From Chrysophaeum taylorii (lineage: Eukaryota; Sar; Pelagophyceae; Pelagomonadales; Pelagomonadaceae): DNA of 64,000 bases. The DNA is taken from assembly GCA_029834535.1 (NCBI GenBank), contig JAQMWT010000533.1, positions 288,787 to 352,786 of the forward strand, written 5' to 3'. This document shows positions 39,516-48,246 of the stretch, in pieces. The first letter of the stretch is position 1. Every line of letters starts with the position of its first letter. Under the pieces are notes generated by a model that saw only the letters and a list, made by a program, of their open reading frames with translations, was not told where the DNA came from and ran no database searches. The translations under genes and the position numbers were made by a program.

Positions 39516-39708
39516 CACTTGTTTAATTATAAACGCGACGACAACTGGGAGGGTATAAGCATTTAACACGGGACAGAAACAGTCGGCTCGAATGGGCGCG
39601 TGGGATACGTAATGAAGTGATGATGATTCGACGGAATTTGATACTGAGTGATGTGTTGCTCCTGTTTGCAACCTACTAGCTGACGTTGGCGTCACGGGCT
39701 TTTTTTCG

Positions 39709-41769
39709 ATGCGGGCGAAAATGCTTTCGTCAGTTCGTATGTCGACGTTGCGCATGAAAACAAAACTTCAGAGCAGTCACCTCGGGAGTCGTGTCGAGGA
39801 GATGCTGCGCGAGCTGTCGGACGACTCAGCGGGGTCTGGGAAAGACGACGATGGGACCGAGGAGGCTGCCGCAGATTGGTTCGCGGCAATTCTCGAGTGT
39901 TGGGAAGCGCGCGAGGTCAAGGGTGTCGTACAACAGATGGTGGCGGAGAGTTTCCGGCGAGACGTCGAGACACGTTTGGTGCGGGACGTCCTGAAACTCG
40001 CGTTCACGTGCTTCGTTGGAAGACGACGGAACGGTGCCTTGGGCGTGGTGCGCATGATCCAGGTCTACGACGCCGTCGCCGACGTGCTCTCGAGAGACTC
40101 GCGAGCGGAGCCCGACGCGATCGACCACGTGCTGTGGCTCGCGGCTGACCGGAACATGAACGCGCTGCTGCGACTGAAAGGTTCCAAAGACATCTCGAGG
40201 CACGAGATGATCGTGGAGAAACTCGCAAGTACGAGAATATTCAGGACGATGATCGAGGCGAGGTGGGTAGAGGGGCCTCGAGCCATATTCTTTTTCGAGG
40301 CTATCTTGTACGTATTCCTCGGCCTCAGCTACTCGATGCTCGTGCTAGCGCGACGCGAAGGCAGCGAACCGGCCTACAGCGCCGCTGGCAACGCCTTGAG
40401 GACCATCTTTGGCCTCCCGAGCCTGCATTATTTTTCGGTCAAGCTCGACATAACGCTGCGATTTCACGCTAAGTTCGAGCTCGGGATGCGAGCCAAAGAA
40501 AACCACGAGGCGAGGCGATGCGCGCCACTCGGCCGCGTTCTATCCCCCGCGGCGAGCGCCCTCTCGTTGTGCTGGGGCTGCGTGACCTGGGTCTGGCACC
40601 GCACGGCGGGGCTCGTCGGTCTCGTTTTGTACGGCTTGCCGCTCTACGTCGTCTTGTTGTGCGGTCCCGCGTCGTGGCGCGACCTGAGCCGTCGATCGTG
40701 CCAGGTCTTTGTCGAGAATTTCGGGCCCTGGTTCCTGACGCCCCCGCAAATGTCACACTATTCCTTGATTCCCCCGTGGGCGTGGGCTAAAGATCCGTTG
40801 AACGCGATCGAGCTCGCGTATCTGTTTACCTGTTGGGTCGCTATGCTGGGGGTGTCGTTTCCCGGGCTCGTCCAAGAAGGACCACTCTGGGGTCAAACAA
40901 CCTACGACCACATTCTCAATTTGGGGATTCTTCTCATGTGGTTGCGCTCGTTGAACTACCTGAGGGCCCACGTCGAATTCGCCGCGTTCGTTACGCTCTT
41001 CACCTCAAAGATATTCTCGGACATGAAGTCATTCCTGGTCGTCTTCTTCATCATCTTCTTTGCATTTTGCCACACAATATACATGACGGTAGGCTACGAA
41101 GACCCGGAGTACTTTGGCCAGGACGAACAATCAAACGACGGTCATATGTTTTCGAACCTCTTTAGTACGTCTTGGATTTTGTACCTCTTCGCGCTGACGG
41201 GCGAAGTCGACGACACGTCTGAGTCTAGCGTAGTTGACAAGCTCCTCTTGGGCACCGCTCTCTTTGTCTTTGTGGTCGTCTTGCTCAATTTGCTTATCGC
41301 GATCGTCGCCGAAGCCCACCAGGACGCCATGGCTAGATCCTCCGATCTGTTTTGGCGATCTAGATTCGACATCGTATCGGAAACAATCGCGCTCTGGGGG
41401 AACGCCTCCAAATTCCACACTATCGACCGCGATTCTATTGGTGCTATTCTCCAGAATCAGCTCAAAGAGGCACTCGAGTACACGCTCACCGGTGGTGCCT
41501 CGCATCGCCAACAGCTTCAGCGCATCCTCCAGGCCATACAGGCCGAAAAGTCGCCCATCATCGCGATGCAAGACAAGCTCGACGCTCTTCAGGCCCAACT
41601 CGCCCAACTTCTTGCCTACCACCACCACCACCAGCGCGACTCTCCAGGCCACTACCACCACCACCACCACGACCACCACCAAGAGAGTGGTGGTTATGGT
41701 GTTGATCATGCCGGTGGCGAAGAAGAAGGTGGAGGTGGAGGAGAGGACCCTCCCCCGCCGTATGAGTAG
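39709..41769 (+). CDS. TRP/polycystin-like cation channel
   Basis: A 686-residue membrane protein. A soluble helical N-terminus (1-190) is followed by six hydrophobic segments (about 192-213, 290-320, 364-384, 400-420, 444-465 and 512-535). The region between the last two has the look of a pore loop (FSTSWILYLFALTGEVDD), and the last helix ends LLNLLIAIVAEAH, the hallmark end of S6 in TRP-type channels (LLNLLIAMM.. in animals). The C-terminal tail has a coiled-coil-like stretch, a His cluster (about 18 His in 30 residues) from CAC repeats, Gly-rich acidic sequence and a terminal PPPPYE, a PPxY motif that could bind WW-domain ubiquitin ligases. TRPV-like ankyrin repeats are not evident. Ion selectivity and gating cannot be read from the sequence. 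ATG codons at 39709 and 39721 are both possible starts. Confidence 0.8.
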   Translation: MRAKMLSSVRMSTLRMKTKLQSSHLGSRVEEMLRELSDDSAGSGKDDDGTEEAAADWFAAILECWEAREVKGVVQQMVAESFRRDVETRLVRDVLKLAFTCFVGRRRNGALGVVRMIQVYDAVADVLSRDSRAEPDAIDHVLWLAADRNMNALLRLKGSKDISRHEMIVEKLASTRIFRTMIEARWVEGPRAIFFFEAILYVFLGLSYSMLVLARREGSEPAYSAAGNALRTIFGLPSLHYFSVKLDITLRFHAKFELGMRAKENHEARRCAPLGRVLSPAASALSLCWGCVTWVWHRTAGLVGLVLYGLPLYVVLLCGPASWRDLSRRSCQVFVENFGPWFLTPPQMSHYSLIPPWAWAKDPLNAIELAYLFTCWVAMLGVSFPGLVQEGPLWGQTTYDHILNLGILLMWLRSLNYLRAHVEFAAFVTLFTSKIFSDMKSFLVVFFIIFFAFCHTIYMTVGYEDPEYFGQDEQSNDGHMFSNLFSTSWILYLFALTGEVDDTSESSVVDKLLLGTALFVFVVVLLNLLIAIVAEAHQDAMARSSDLFWRSRFDIVSETIALWGNASKFHTIDRDSIGAILQNQLKEALEYTLTGGASHRQQLQRILQAIQAEKSPIIAMQDKLDALQAQLAQLLAYHHHHQRDSPGHYHHHHHDHHQESGGYGVDHAGGEEEGGGGGEDPPPPYE

Positions 41770-41971
41770 TACCATATATATACGTTCACGTCGTCGTCGT
41801 CGTCGTCGTCTTGCGCATCGCGCCGCCCGGAAGTTGCCGAGATGGAGGGGGGAAGAGACCACCACCACCACCACAATAGGAACAGGAAAAAGAAAGAATC
41901 TTCTGGTGGTTGATGATGATCCAACGGACCCTCGATATCCGAAGGATACGTCGTCTATTCAGCGCCATATC

Positions 41972-43594
41972 ATGAGGAGTCGGAGTCGCCGCCTCCTGGC
42001 GATCATCGTCTGCCTTGTGGCTCGAGGTGACGAAACGCCCACCAACAGTCCAAGGCCAACCTCGACGCTGCAGCCGAGTGAACCAACTCCAACGCGTGCG
42101 CCATCGTTCGCACCGACGTTTTTGTCGCCGGCACCTTCGCAGCAGCAGCAGCAGCAGCAGCAGCAGCCCATTGCACCGTCGTCGAGTCCCTCGCTGATTT
42201 CGACTAATGCGCCCTCATCCGTTCCGACCACGTCACCTTTGGGTCCTTCTTCACTGATTCCGGCACCCTCATCTGTTTCTACCAGTACCGCGTCGCCTTC
42301 GTCGTCGGGTCCCTCGCTGATTCCGGCACCCTCATCTTTTTCTTCCAGTACCGCGTCGCCTTCGTCGTCGGGTCCCTCGCTGATTCCGGCACCTTCACCT
42401 ATTCCTACCATTGCGTCACCTTCGCTTGCGACAAAGGGCGGCGCGCCGTCGATTGCTCCCTCCTCGGCTCCTCCGACGACATTCGAGGATACGTACAGCC
42501 CCACGGGCGTGCCCTCGTACGCTCCGACGGTTGGTCGTCCGTCGACGAGGCCGACGACGCAGCCGAGCTACGCGCCTACGCCGCCCTCTCGCTTCCCGTC
42601 ACAGGTGCCGACGACGACGAGAATGCGACCGACGACTGGCCAGCCGTCGTCTTCCTCGACGACTCGAGCCTTAACTGAACCCCCGTCCTTGGCTTTATTC
42701 TACGCCATCTCGGTGACGAGCAGCGTCTACTTGAGCGGGATAGCAGAAGCGAGCTTTGGCGCCGACGAATCCTCCGCGTTCCAGAAGGCACTTGCCGGTA
42801 GCGTCGACCTCGTCCTCGAAGAGAGCGACGTCGCGATCGCGTCTGGAGGAGACGGAAAAAGGCGGCGCTCTCTTCGCGACGACGCGAATCCCGTCGGCGT
42901 GCGCTTCACGGCCGACGTCGCCGCACAAAGCACGTCTCCCAGCGATCTCTTCGAATCATACCTCGCGCAGCTCAGCGCCGCCGTGAGCGATGGCGCCTTG
43001 GGCGCGAGTCTCGAGAGCTCGACGACGAACCTAGCCGAAGCGACCGTCGCCGTCCAGAGGTCGGTCTCGGCCATCGCCCACAACTCCTCCTGGGAGATGC
43101 GAGAAGCCACCGGCGCGCCGAATTCGGCTTCCGAGGAGAGGAAGAAGGAGCGGCAGCCGGGGTTGACGCACGCGGACGTGCTAGCGATAAGCCTCGTGAC
43201 TGGCGTTGTTGTCTTCGTTATCGCTACGGCGGCGTGGACGCACTATGTCAGCTCGTTGTCGTCGGATGGAGAACAACGGCGCACCTTCACCGATGATAAC
43301 TTTGAGTCTGCGATGATGTACTCGAGAACCGCCGTCAGGAGTCCCAAGCGCGAAGACGACCCTGCTGGGATCGACAAACACTTTTCTGCTGCGAGGCAGG
43401 GCCGTCGTCTTCGTCGCTCCGAAAACGACGCACCGAGAAGCACCGCTATCATGAAGCCGATCTTGCCAAAAACCGACGACAAAGCCAGCAGGGAAGTGGA
43501 CGGTTTGGTCATGGAGTTTCTCAAGGAGGAGTTCAGTAGGGCCGACGAGAGGAACAAAAACAGGGGAAAACACCACCACCACGCCACCCTTTGA
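41972..43594 (+). CDS. Mucin-like type I surface protein
   Basis: A 540-residue protein. The ATG at 41972 opens a signal peptide (MRSRSRRLLAIIVCLVARG); the frame is open further upstream but that part overlaps the channel gene and is not protein-like. The first 230 residues are a Pro/Ser/Thr-rich stalk with tandem units of the form SPSSSGPSLIPAPSS, a Gln run from CAG repeats, and PT repeats (SYAPTPPSRFPSQVPTT) likely to be O-glycosylated. A folded region (about 245-385) resembles the membrane-proximal region of the 31912 protein, including LAALSDGALG-like helices and a conserved RRSLRDD loop. One membrane helix follows (about 399-421, VVVFVIATAAWTHYV), then a basic cytoplasmic tail with a His run at its end. 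The role is unknown; cell covering or adhesion is inferred. Confidence 0.7.
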   Translation: MRSRSRRLLAIIVCLVARGDETPTNSPRPTSTLQPSEPTPTRAPSFAPTFLSPAPSQQQQQQQQQPIAPSSSPSLISTNAPSSVPTTSPLGPSSLIPAPSSVSTSTASPSSSGPSLIPAPSSFSSSTASPSSSGPSLIPAPSPIPTIASPSLATKGGAPSIAPSSAPPTTFEDTYSPTGVPSYAPTVGRPSTRPTTQPSYAPTPPSRFPSQVPTTTRMRPTTGQPSSSSTTRALTEPPSLALFYAISVTSSVYLSGIAEASFGADESSAFQKALAGSVDLVLEESDVAIASGGDGKRRRSLRDDANPVGVRFTADVAAQSTSPSDLFESYLAQLSAAVSDGALGASLESSTTNLAEATVAVQRSVSAIAHNSSWEMREATGAPNSASEERKKERQPGLTHADVLAISLVTGVVVFVIATAAWTHYVSSLSSDGEQRRTFTDDNFESAMMYSRTAVRSPKREDDPAGIDKHFSAARQGRRLRRSENDAPRSTAIMKPILPKTDDKASREVDGLVMEFLKEEFSRADERNKNRGKHHHHATL

Positions 43595-43629
43595 TCGACC
43601 GATCGGCAGATTTTTAAAATATAAACAGA

Positions 43630-44436
43630 TCAGACCTTGGTCGCGCGCTGCGGGCTCGGCTGGGCCTCGGCGCGCGGGAGGGGGTCGTCATCGCCGGACA
43701 TCGGAGCCTCGTCGACGCTCGACGTGTTTGCGAAGACCTCGACGACTGGAATGGGGTGGGAGCGAGCGAGCGGAGGACCAGTTTCGACGGCTTCGACGGC
43801 CACGAGCGGAATAAAAAGCACTGCGAGTATCGTGAGAAATCTGACGAGCAAGGTTGCGGTCAAGGCGACGACGAGAATATTTCGCGCCGCCGTCCTGAGG
43901 TCTCTCACGTCGTTCGCCTTCTCGCAGTCGTCGCGAGTCTCGTAGCCCAAGAAGACCGCGTCGTCGGCGCTACCCCCCTTGGAACAGTCGACGTCCCAGG
44001 TCGAGCACCACCGCGCACGGGGGCACTCCTCGTACAACCAGTAGAGGTGCGTGCACATGTAGCTGCGGCCGTTGCAGTCCCTCGACGAACACTTTCGGCA
44101 CGCGTCGTAGTAGCAGTCTCGGCGGACGCAAGGAGTCTCGTTTTTGTTCCGGGCGGCTAATACCATCGCTCCGACGGCCAGGCCCGATCCACACACCAGC
44201 AACACCACGAGCGCTCGTCGGCGTGCTCGAACGCAGCAGCACGCGTACCCGGAGCTCGCGGAGACCCCGATCACGGCCGAGGCGAAGGCTAGCCCAGACG
44301 CAGCCCGCAGCATCGGAAACCCGAGCGCGATCACGCCAGCCGCCAACGTCAGCACGAGGGCCATCGCCTCGCAGGCCACGCCGCCGGCGACCGCGTAGTA
44401 CGCCAACTTGTGGGGGGCGCGGCACGACCGTCTCAT
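43630..44436 (-). CDS. Tetraspanin-like four-helix membrane protein
   Basis: A 268-residue protein from the ATG at 44436. Four hydrophobic helices are spaced as in tetraspanins: three close together (KLAYYAVAGG..., LAFASAVIGVSA, ALVVLLVCGSGLAVGAMVL), then a Cys-rich loop of about 85 residues with ten or more Cys (CVRRDCYYDACRKCSSRDC, MCTHLYWLYEECPRARWCS), then the fourth helix (NILVVALTATLLVRFLTI). The canonical CCG motif of tetraspanins is not seen, so this is a topological, not a sequence-based, call. The cytoplasmic tail is Pro/acidic. It converges with the mucin-like gene, with only 35 bp between the two stop codons. Confidence 0.6.
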   Translation of the reverse strand: MRRSCRAPHKLAYYAVAGGVACEAMALVLTLAAGVIALGFPMLRAASGLAFASAVIGVSASSGYACCCVRARRRALVVLLVCGSGLAVGAMVLAARNKNETPCVRRDCYYDACRKCSSRDCNGRSYMCTHLYWLYEECPRARWCSTWDVDCSKGGSADDAVFLGYETRDDCEKANDVRDLRTAARNILVVALTATLLVRFLTILAVLFIPLVAVEAVETGPPLARSHPIPVVEVFANTSSVDEAPMSGDDDPLPRAEAQPSPQRATKV

Positions 44437-44721
44437 CTTATTATTATTCCTTGCCTCCTCTCCACTTATTGGCGCCTCCAACAGAGGAGAAGAATTTACC
44501 AGGGTCGCTGCTGTTCTCTATTAAAAACAACGCCACGTCATGGGCACGTGCGCACGGGTTATTTATATATTTATTTAGTTATTTACTTACTTTTTTTTGG
44601 CGCTCTTACTATTTATTCGTCGTCGTCAAATAATAAGTCTGTCTTCTCTGGCGGCGGCGGTGGCGGCGGCGGCTCTGCGTGCGCCGCTGAGGACAGGAGA
44701 AAGAGCGTTGGTTGTTATTAT

Positions 44722-45888
44722 TTAGGCGCGGGTCTTGGAGGCGAGGGGGCCGAGGAACTTGTTCTTTTCGTCTTTGGTCTGGAAACGGCCGTGGCCGAAT
44801 TTGGAGGAGGTGTCGATAAACTTGAGGTTGATTTCTTCGAGGTGGGCGCGCTTGGAGTGGGCGACCAGGGACTGGCGGAGAGTGAGGCAGCGCTTCTTGG
44901 CCCCCATGACACACCCCTTAAGCATGAGCCAGTCCTCGTTCACCTCGCCATAGTGGGGAAAGCCGCCGAGAGGGGTGATGGACTTTTCTGTCAGGTCGGC
45001 TTCCGTGGAGGCCGAGTTCGGGACGCCGGCCTTGCCGATGCGGTAGATCTTCTTGTTCATTTCGGTGCGGTGATGATAGCCGTACTGTCCCGAGCGGGCG
45101 ACCGTGAAAGAGACGCGAGCGGGATGCCAAGCGCCGATGCAGGCAACCTTGCGGAGGCCGCGGTGGGTCTTGCGGGGGAGGCGAGTGACGCCCCAACGCT
45201 TGACGACGCCCTCGGTCCCGTGGCCGCGAGTCGCTCCGCACACGTCGATCATTTCGTTTTGGTTGAAGACCGAATCGACCGGAACCGGCTGTTCGAACAA
45301 ACCCTTGGCATAATCGACCTTCTCGGCGACTGTCCCACCGTTGACTTGAATCTCCATGAGGTGGGCTTTCTTCTGGCGGAGCTTGAGGAGCTTGACTTGA
45401 GTGTGGGCTATTACTCGGACGACCGAGCAGTCGCGCTTGATCACCTCCAGCGACTTCTCGATGTCGTTCTCGCCCTCGTACTTCTTGGCATACTTGGTCA
45501 TCGCCTTGCGCTTGGACTTGTACCAGTTCTTGTAGAAGCGGCGCTTGACCTCGGTGCTCAAGAACTGTGCCCAGACGGTCGTCCGAGTCCGGAGCCCCCG
45601 CGGCGTCTCGACGTATCCAACAACTCCCACAACGATCATCGGCGGCGCCTCGAGGATCGTGACGGCCTCGACCACTTCCTTTTTGTGCAGTTTCGACCCG
45701 GGCCGCTCCATGTCGCGCACGACGTGGGTCATCCCTGCCTTGTAGGCCATGAACGCCGTCAAGTGCGGCGGCTTGGAGGGGTCGTCGCGCGGGAACGATC
45801 GGATGCGTCCGTGGTGGTGCTTGGTCCGCTTCTTAGGCAAGAAACCGAGGTTCCCGTGCCGCGGGGCCTCGAACTTGCGATGGGACAT
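44722..45888 (-). CDS. RPL3: Cytosolic ribosomal protein uL3 (L3)
   Basis: A 388-residue large-subunit protein, full length for eukaryotic L3. The start at 45888 ([20 protein letters not shown]) is the standard one. Landmarks: [80 protein letters not shown], the basic loop around [20 protein letters not shown] and the C-terminal FGHGRFQT. L3 sits near the peptidyl-transferase centre and starts subunit assembly. It is divergently arranged with IFT57, with 109 bp between the two start codons. A single exon, unlike many uL3 genes in plants and animals. Confidence 0.97.
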   Translation of the reverse strand: MSHRKFEAPRHGNLGFLPKKRTKHHHGRIRSFPRDDPSKPPHLTAFMAYKAGMTHVVRDMERPGSKLHKKEVVEAVTILEAPPMIVVGVVGYVETPRGLRTRTTVWAQFLSTEVKRRFYKNWYKSKRKAMTKYAKKYEGENDIEKSLEVIKRDCSVVRVIAHTQVKLLKLRQKKAHLMEIQVNGGTVAEKVDYAKGLFEQPVPVDSVFNQNEMIDVCGATRGHGTEGVVKRWGVTRLPRKTHRGLRKVACIGAWHPARVSFTVARSGQYGYHHRTEMNKKIYRIGKAGVPNSASTEADLTEKSITPLGGFPHYGEVNEDWLMLKGCVMGAKKRCLTLRQSLVAHSKRAHLEEINLKFIDTSSKFGHGRFQTKDEKNKFLGPLASKTRA

Positions 45889-45997
45889 TGTGATCGATCG
45901 ATTCAATCGCTGCTGGTGCTCCTATGTGTTGGCGACGACAGGAAGGGTTTGCGTTGTGGTGAAGAAAAGGGTAATTATTACGCGAATAACGCCCATC
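45889..45997. promoter_or_regulatory. Shared divergent promoter of uL3 and IFT57
   Basis: Only 109 bp separate the two start codons, so the core promoters and both 5' UTRs must share this space. No TATA element is obvious; the palindromic GATCGATCGAT near 45891 is the only notable motif. Confidence 0.5.
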
Positions 45998-47314
45998 ATG
46001 GCCGACGACAACAACAACAACAACGACGAAGACCCCCAGCCCGAAGAAGAAAAACAACCACAGCGGCGGTCCTCTCGCAGCGATTCGCAGCAGCAGCAGG
46101 ACGTGATGAACCCGCACGTGTTGAACGAGTTTGTGTCGGACAAGCTGAACTTGATCAACTACTACGAAGAGTTCTGCAAGCCGAGGGACATGGTGAGGCT
46201 GTCGAAATGGTACTTTGCGATGGCTACGACCAACCCGAGCCTCCAGTTTCAGACCTTTGTGGAGCTGTGCGGGTGGTTGATGGAGAAGATCACGGGCGAC
46301 AAGACCTTTTTCCGATTGGACAAATTCGACGACCCGAACACGAGCGTCAACAAACTGTTGCTCGCGCTCCGCAAGCTCGACATGGGCGTCGATTTCGCCT
46401 CCTCGAAACTCAAGCAAGCCTACGGCGAAGCAGCGTGCACCGTCCTCGACTCGCTGACCGAACGCGCCGTGAAAAAGTGTTTCGTTTGGAAGCCGCCCGA
46501 ATATCCGGTCGAAGAGGAGGAGGAGGCCGAGGTCGACGAGGACGCCGACGCCGGCGACGTCGAGGACGAGGTCGAGCCCGCGGTGGATGACGAGGAGATC
46601 TTGTTCCGCGAACCGGGGATCGAGGAGGAGGAGGATCCAGAATACAAGGAGTCAAGAGACGTGTTGAAATCGGGCGTCGACCCCGTCGCCTGGCAACTCG
46701 AAGTCGAGCGCGTTGGATCAAAGCTCCGCATTGCCAACCAGCGCTCGACGGCCGCCAACGAGTGGCGCGCCCACATCGACCAAACAAAGGACCACGAAGC
46801 GAAGATACGCGAGATTCTACCGACGACGGAGAAGAAACTCGCGTTCCTCGGCGACAAGATGACCGAGGCCCGCGAAAAGATAACTTTGAAGGAAAACTAC
46901 ATAAACAACCAGTTCGACCAGAAAAAAGAAACCTACAAGACGCTGCGCGACGAATTCGTCCAGACCGAAACGAAATTCAAGGAAGCCACCGACAACGTCG
47001 CGAAACGAACGAACGACCTCGCCGCGATTGCGACCCAGCTCGACGACATCAAGGCCACCATGAACGACAGAGGCAACTCGATGACCGACACCTCGCCCCT
47101 CGTTCAGATCAAGCAGGCCCTCAAAAGTCTCAAGAAAGAGGTTGTCGATTTTGACCTCCAGATCGGCGTCGTCGGCCACACCCTCATGCAGCAAAAGCTG
47201 CGCCACGGCAACCCCGCCGGCACCTCAAAGGGATACAAGATGCGAGGAAAAAACCCAGCTCCCAACAACCCCCGCGAACATGACGACGACTCCACCGACG
47301 GGGACACCCTCTAA
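45998..47314 (+). CDS. IFT57: Intraflagellar transport protein 57
   Basis: A 438-residue IFT-B subunit needed for building cilia and flagella. The N-terminal calponin-homology-like domain has DKLNLINYYEEFCKPRDMV, RHYFA-like SKWYFAMATTNPSLQF, GWLMEKITG, KFDDPNTSVNKLLLALRKL, VDFASSKLKQAYGEAACTVL and the basic KCFVWKPPEYP segment, all typical of IFT57/Hippi. A very acidic linker (about 170-215) leads to a long coiled coil (about 235-395, with KLAFLGDKMTEAREKI and LRDEFVQTETKFKEA), ending in a basic tail. The ATG at 45998 matches a usual start, after which an Asn/Asp run occurs. Its presence implies that the organism makes a flagellum at some stage. Confidence 0.92.
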   Translation: MADDNNNNNDEDPQPEEEKQPQRRSSRSDSQQQQDVMNPHVLNEFVSDKLNLINYYEEFCKPRDMVRLSKWYFAMATTNPSLQFQTFVELCGWLMEKITGDKTFFRLDKFDDPNTSVNKLLLALRKLDMGVDFASSKLKQAYGEAACTVLDSLTERAVKKCFVWKPPEYPVEEEEEAEVDEDADAGDVEDEVEPAVDDEEILFREPGIEEEEDPEYKESRDVLKSGVDPVAWQLEVERVGSKLRIANQRSTAANEWRAHIDQTKDHEAKIREILPTTEKKLAFLGDKMTEAREKITLKENYINNQFDQKKETYKTLRDEFVQTETKFKEATDNVAKRTNDLAAIATQLDDIKATMNDRGNSMTDTSPLVQIKQALKSLKKEVVDFDLQIGVVGHTLMQQKLRHGNPAGTSKGYKMRGKNPAPNNPREHDDDSTDGDTL

Positions 47315-47356
47315 TAATTTTAGCCTCTCTCGTACTGCACAGTCGTCGTCGTCGAA

Positions 47357-48212
47357 TCACTTTGTTTGGGTGGTGGTGGTGGTGGTGTTGTTGTTATGCC
47401 ACGACGACGTGCAGCAGGCGGCGACTTGGCACAACACCGCAGGCACGGATATGCGGCAGTCTTGTCGAGGAGCGAGGGAGAATGTGGTGGTGGTGGTGGT
47501 GGTGGACTTGGAGGACTGGGCAGCGGCGATTTCGCATCGCTTGAGAATGGACGAACGAAGGCTTTTTTTCGAGACGCGCCACATGTTGAGGAGCACGGGC
47601 CCTTTGTGATCGAGGCTCATGATAAGATCAGAAAGCGTGAGGACCTCCGGTACTGGCTCGTGATTGATGCCGACGAGAATCAAACCGGGTTCAAAGGCCG
47701 AGGTACGTCTCGTACGGTCCTTCCTCTTCGACGGGCCGCGCGCCATCGCGTAAAGCTGGCGGCCTTCCGAGGCGCGGATCGGCGCCCACACAATGTCCTT
47801 GGCGCGCTCGTTCTTGGTAAGAGAAACCACGACCTCCTCTCCGGGCTCGGTGTTGTGGAATCGAGATTCGTTGCGCCAGACGAGGACGTCGACGGGCAGG
47901 ATCGCGCCGACGCTCTCGTGGCGACTCACGAGGTCTTCGAGTTCAAGGGCCGAGGCGACCTTGGGTAAGACGTGGCCACCAAACACGACCAGGACGTCGC
48001 CGACGGCGATCCCGAGTTTTGCCACGACCCCTCGGACGGCCGCCACCTCGATCCTGTGCACGATGATGATTGTCTCTCCAAGTAGGAAGGAAGGAGAACC
48101 AACACCTGGCGGGCTCCGTGGACTCGTTGCGGAACTTGACGTCGACCCCGACCGTCCCGGGGGGGAGTCGCGCGCTGTAGACCGTCGCGAACCTGTTCTG
48201 CGCGACGATCAT
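47357..48212 (-). CDS. PDZ-like protein (two exons)
   Basis: The first exon (48212-48106, starting MIVAQNRFATVYSARLPPGT) and the second (from 48053) join at ...STEPAR / IEVAAVRGVVAKLG after removing a 52-nt intron. The joined sequence reads as a PDZ domain: GTVGVDVKF strand, IEVAAV strand, VAKLGIAVGDVLVVFGGHVL (the usual GD.L...G). A second, less clear PDZ-like unit lies after residue 100 (RQLYAMARG ... FEPGLILVGINHEPVP). The C-terminus is a Ser/Thr-rich run from ACC-type repeats ending shortly before the converging IFT57 stop (42 bp away). Partners are unknown. Upstream, only 34 bp separate its start from the lipase gene. Confidence 0.65.
48054..48105 (-). other. 52-nt GT-AG intron in the PDZ-like gene
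   Basis: Minus-strand donor GTGTTGG beginning at 48105, acceptor TGCACAG ending at 48054, phase 2. Removing it joins two frames into one PDZ-like domain; without removal the first exon runs into an arginine-rich frame. Confidence 0.7.
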
Positions 48213-48246
48213 CCGTTACAACCCCCGAAATCCGAAAATACTAAAA
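48213..48246. promoter_or_regulatory. 34-bp divergent intergenic space of the PDZ-like and lipase genes
   Basis: The two start codons are only 34 bp apart, too little for two separate promoters, so transcription must start inside or overlap the neighbouring coding sequences, or the annotated starts must be too far upstream. No promoter motif is obvious. Confidence 0.35.

Noticed and set aside
41234-41971. Upstream extension of the mucin-like frame
   Set aside because: It overlaps the channel coding region and the sequence is Ser/Arg-rich shadow; the signal peptide at 41972 gives a better start.
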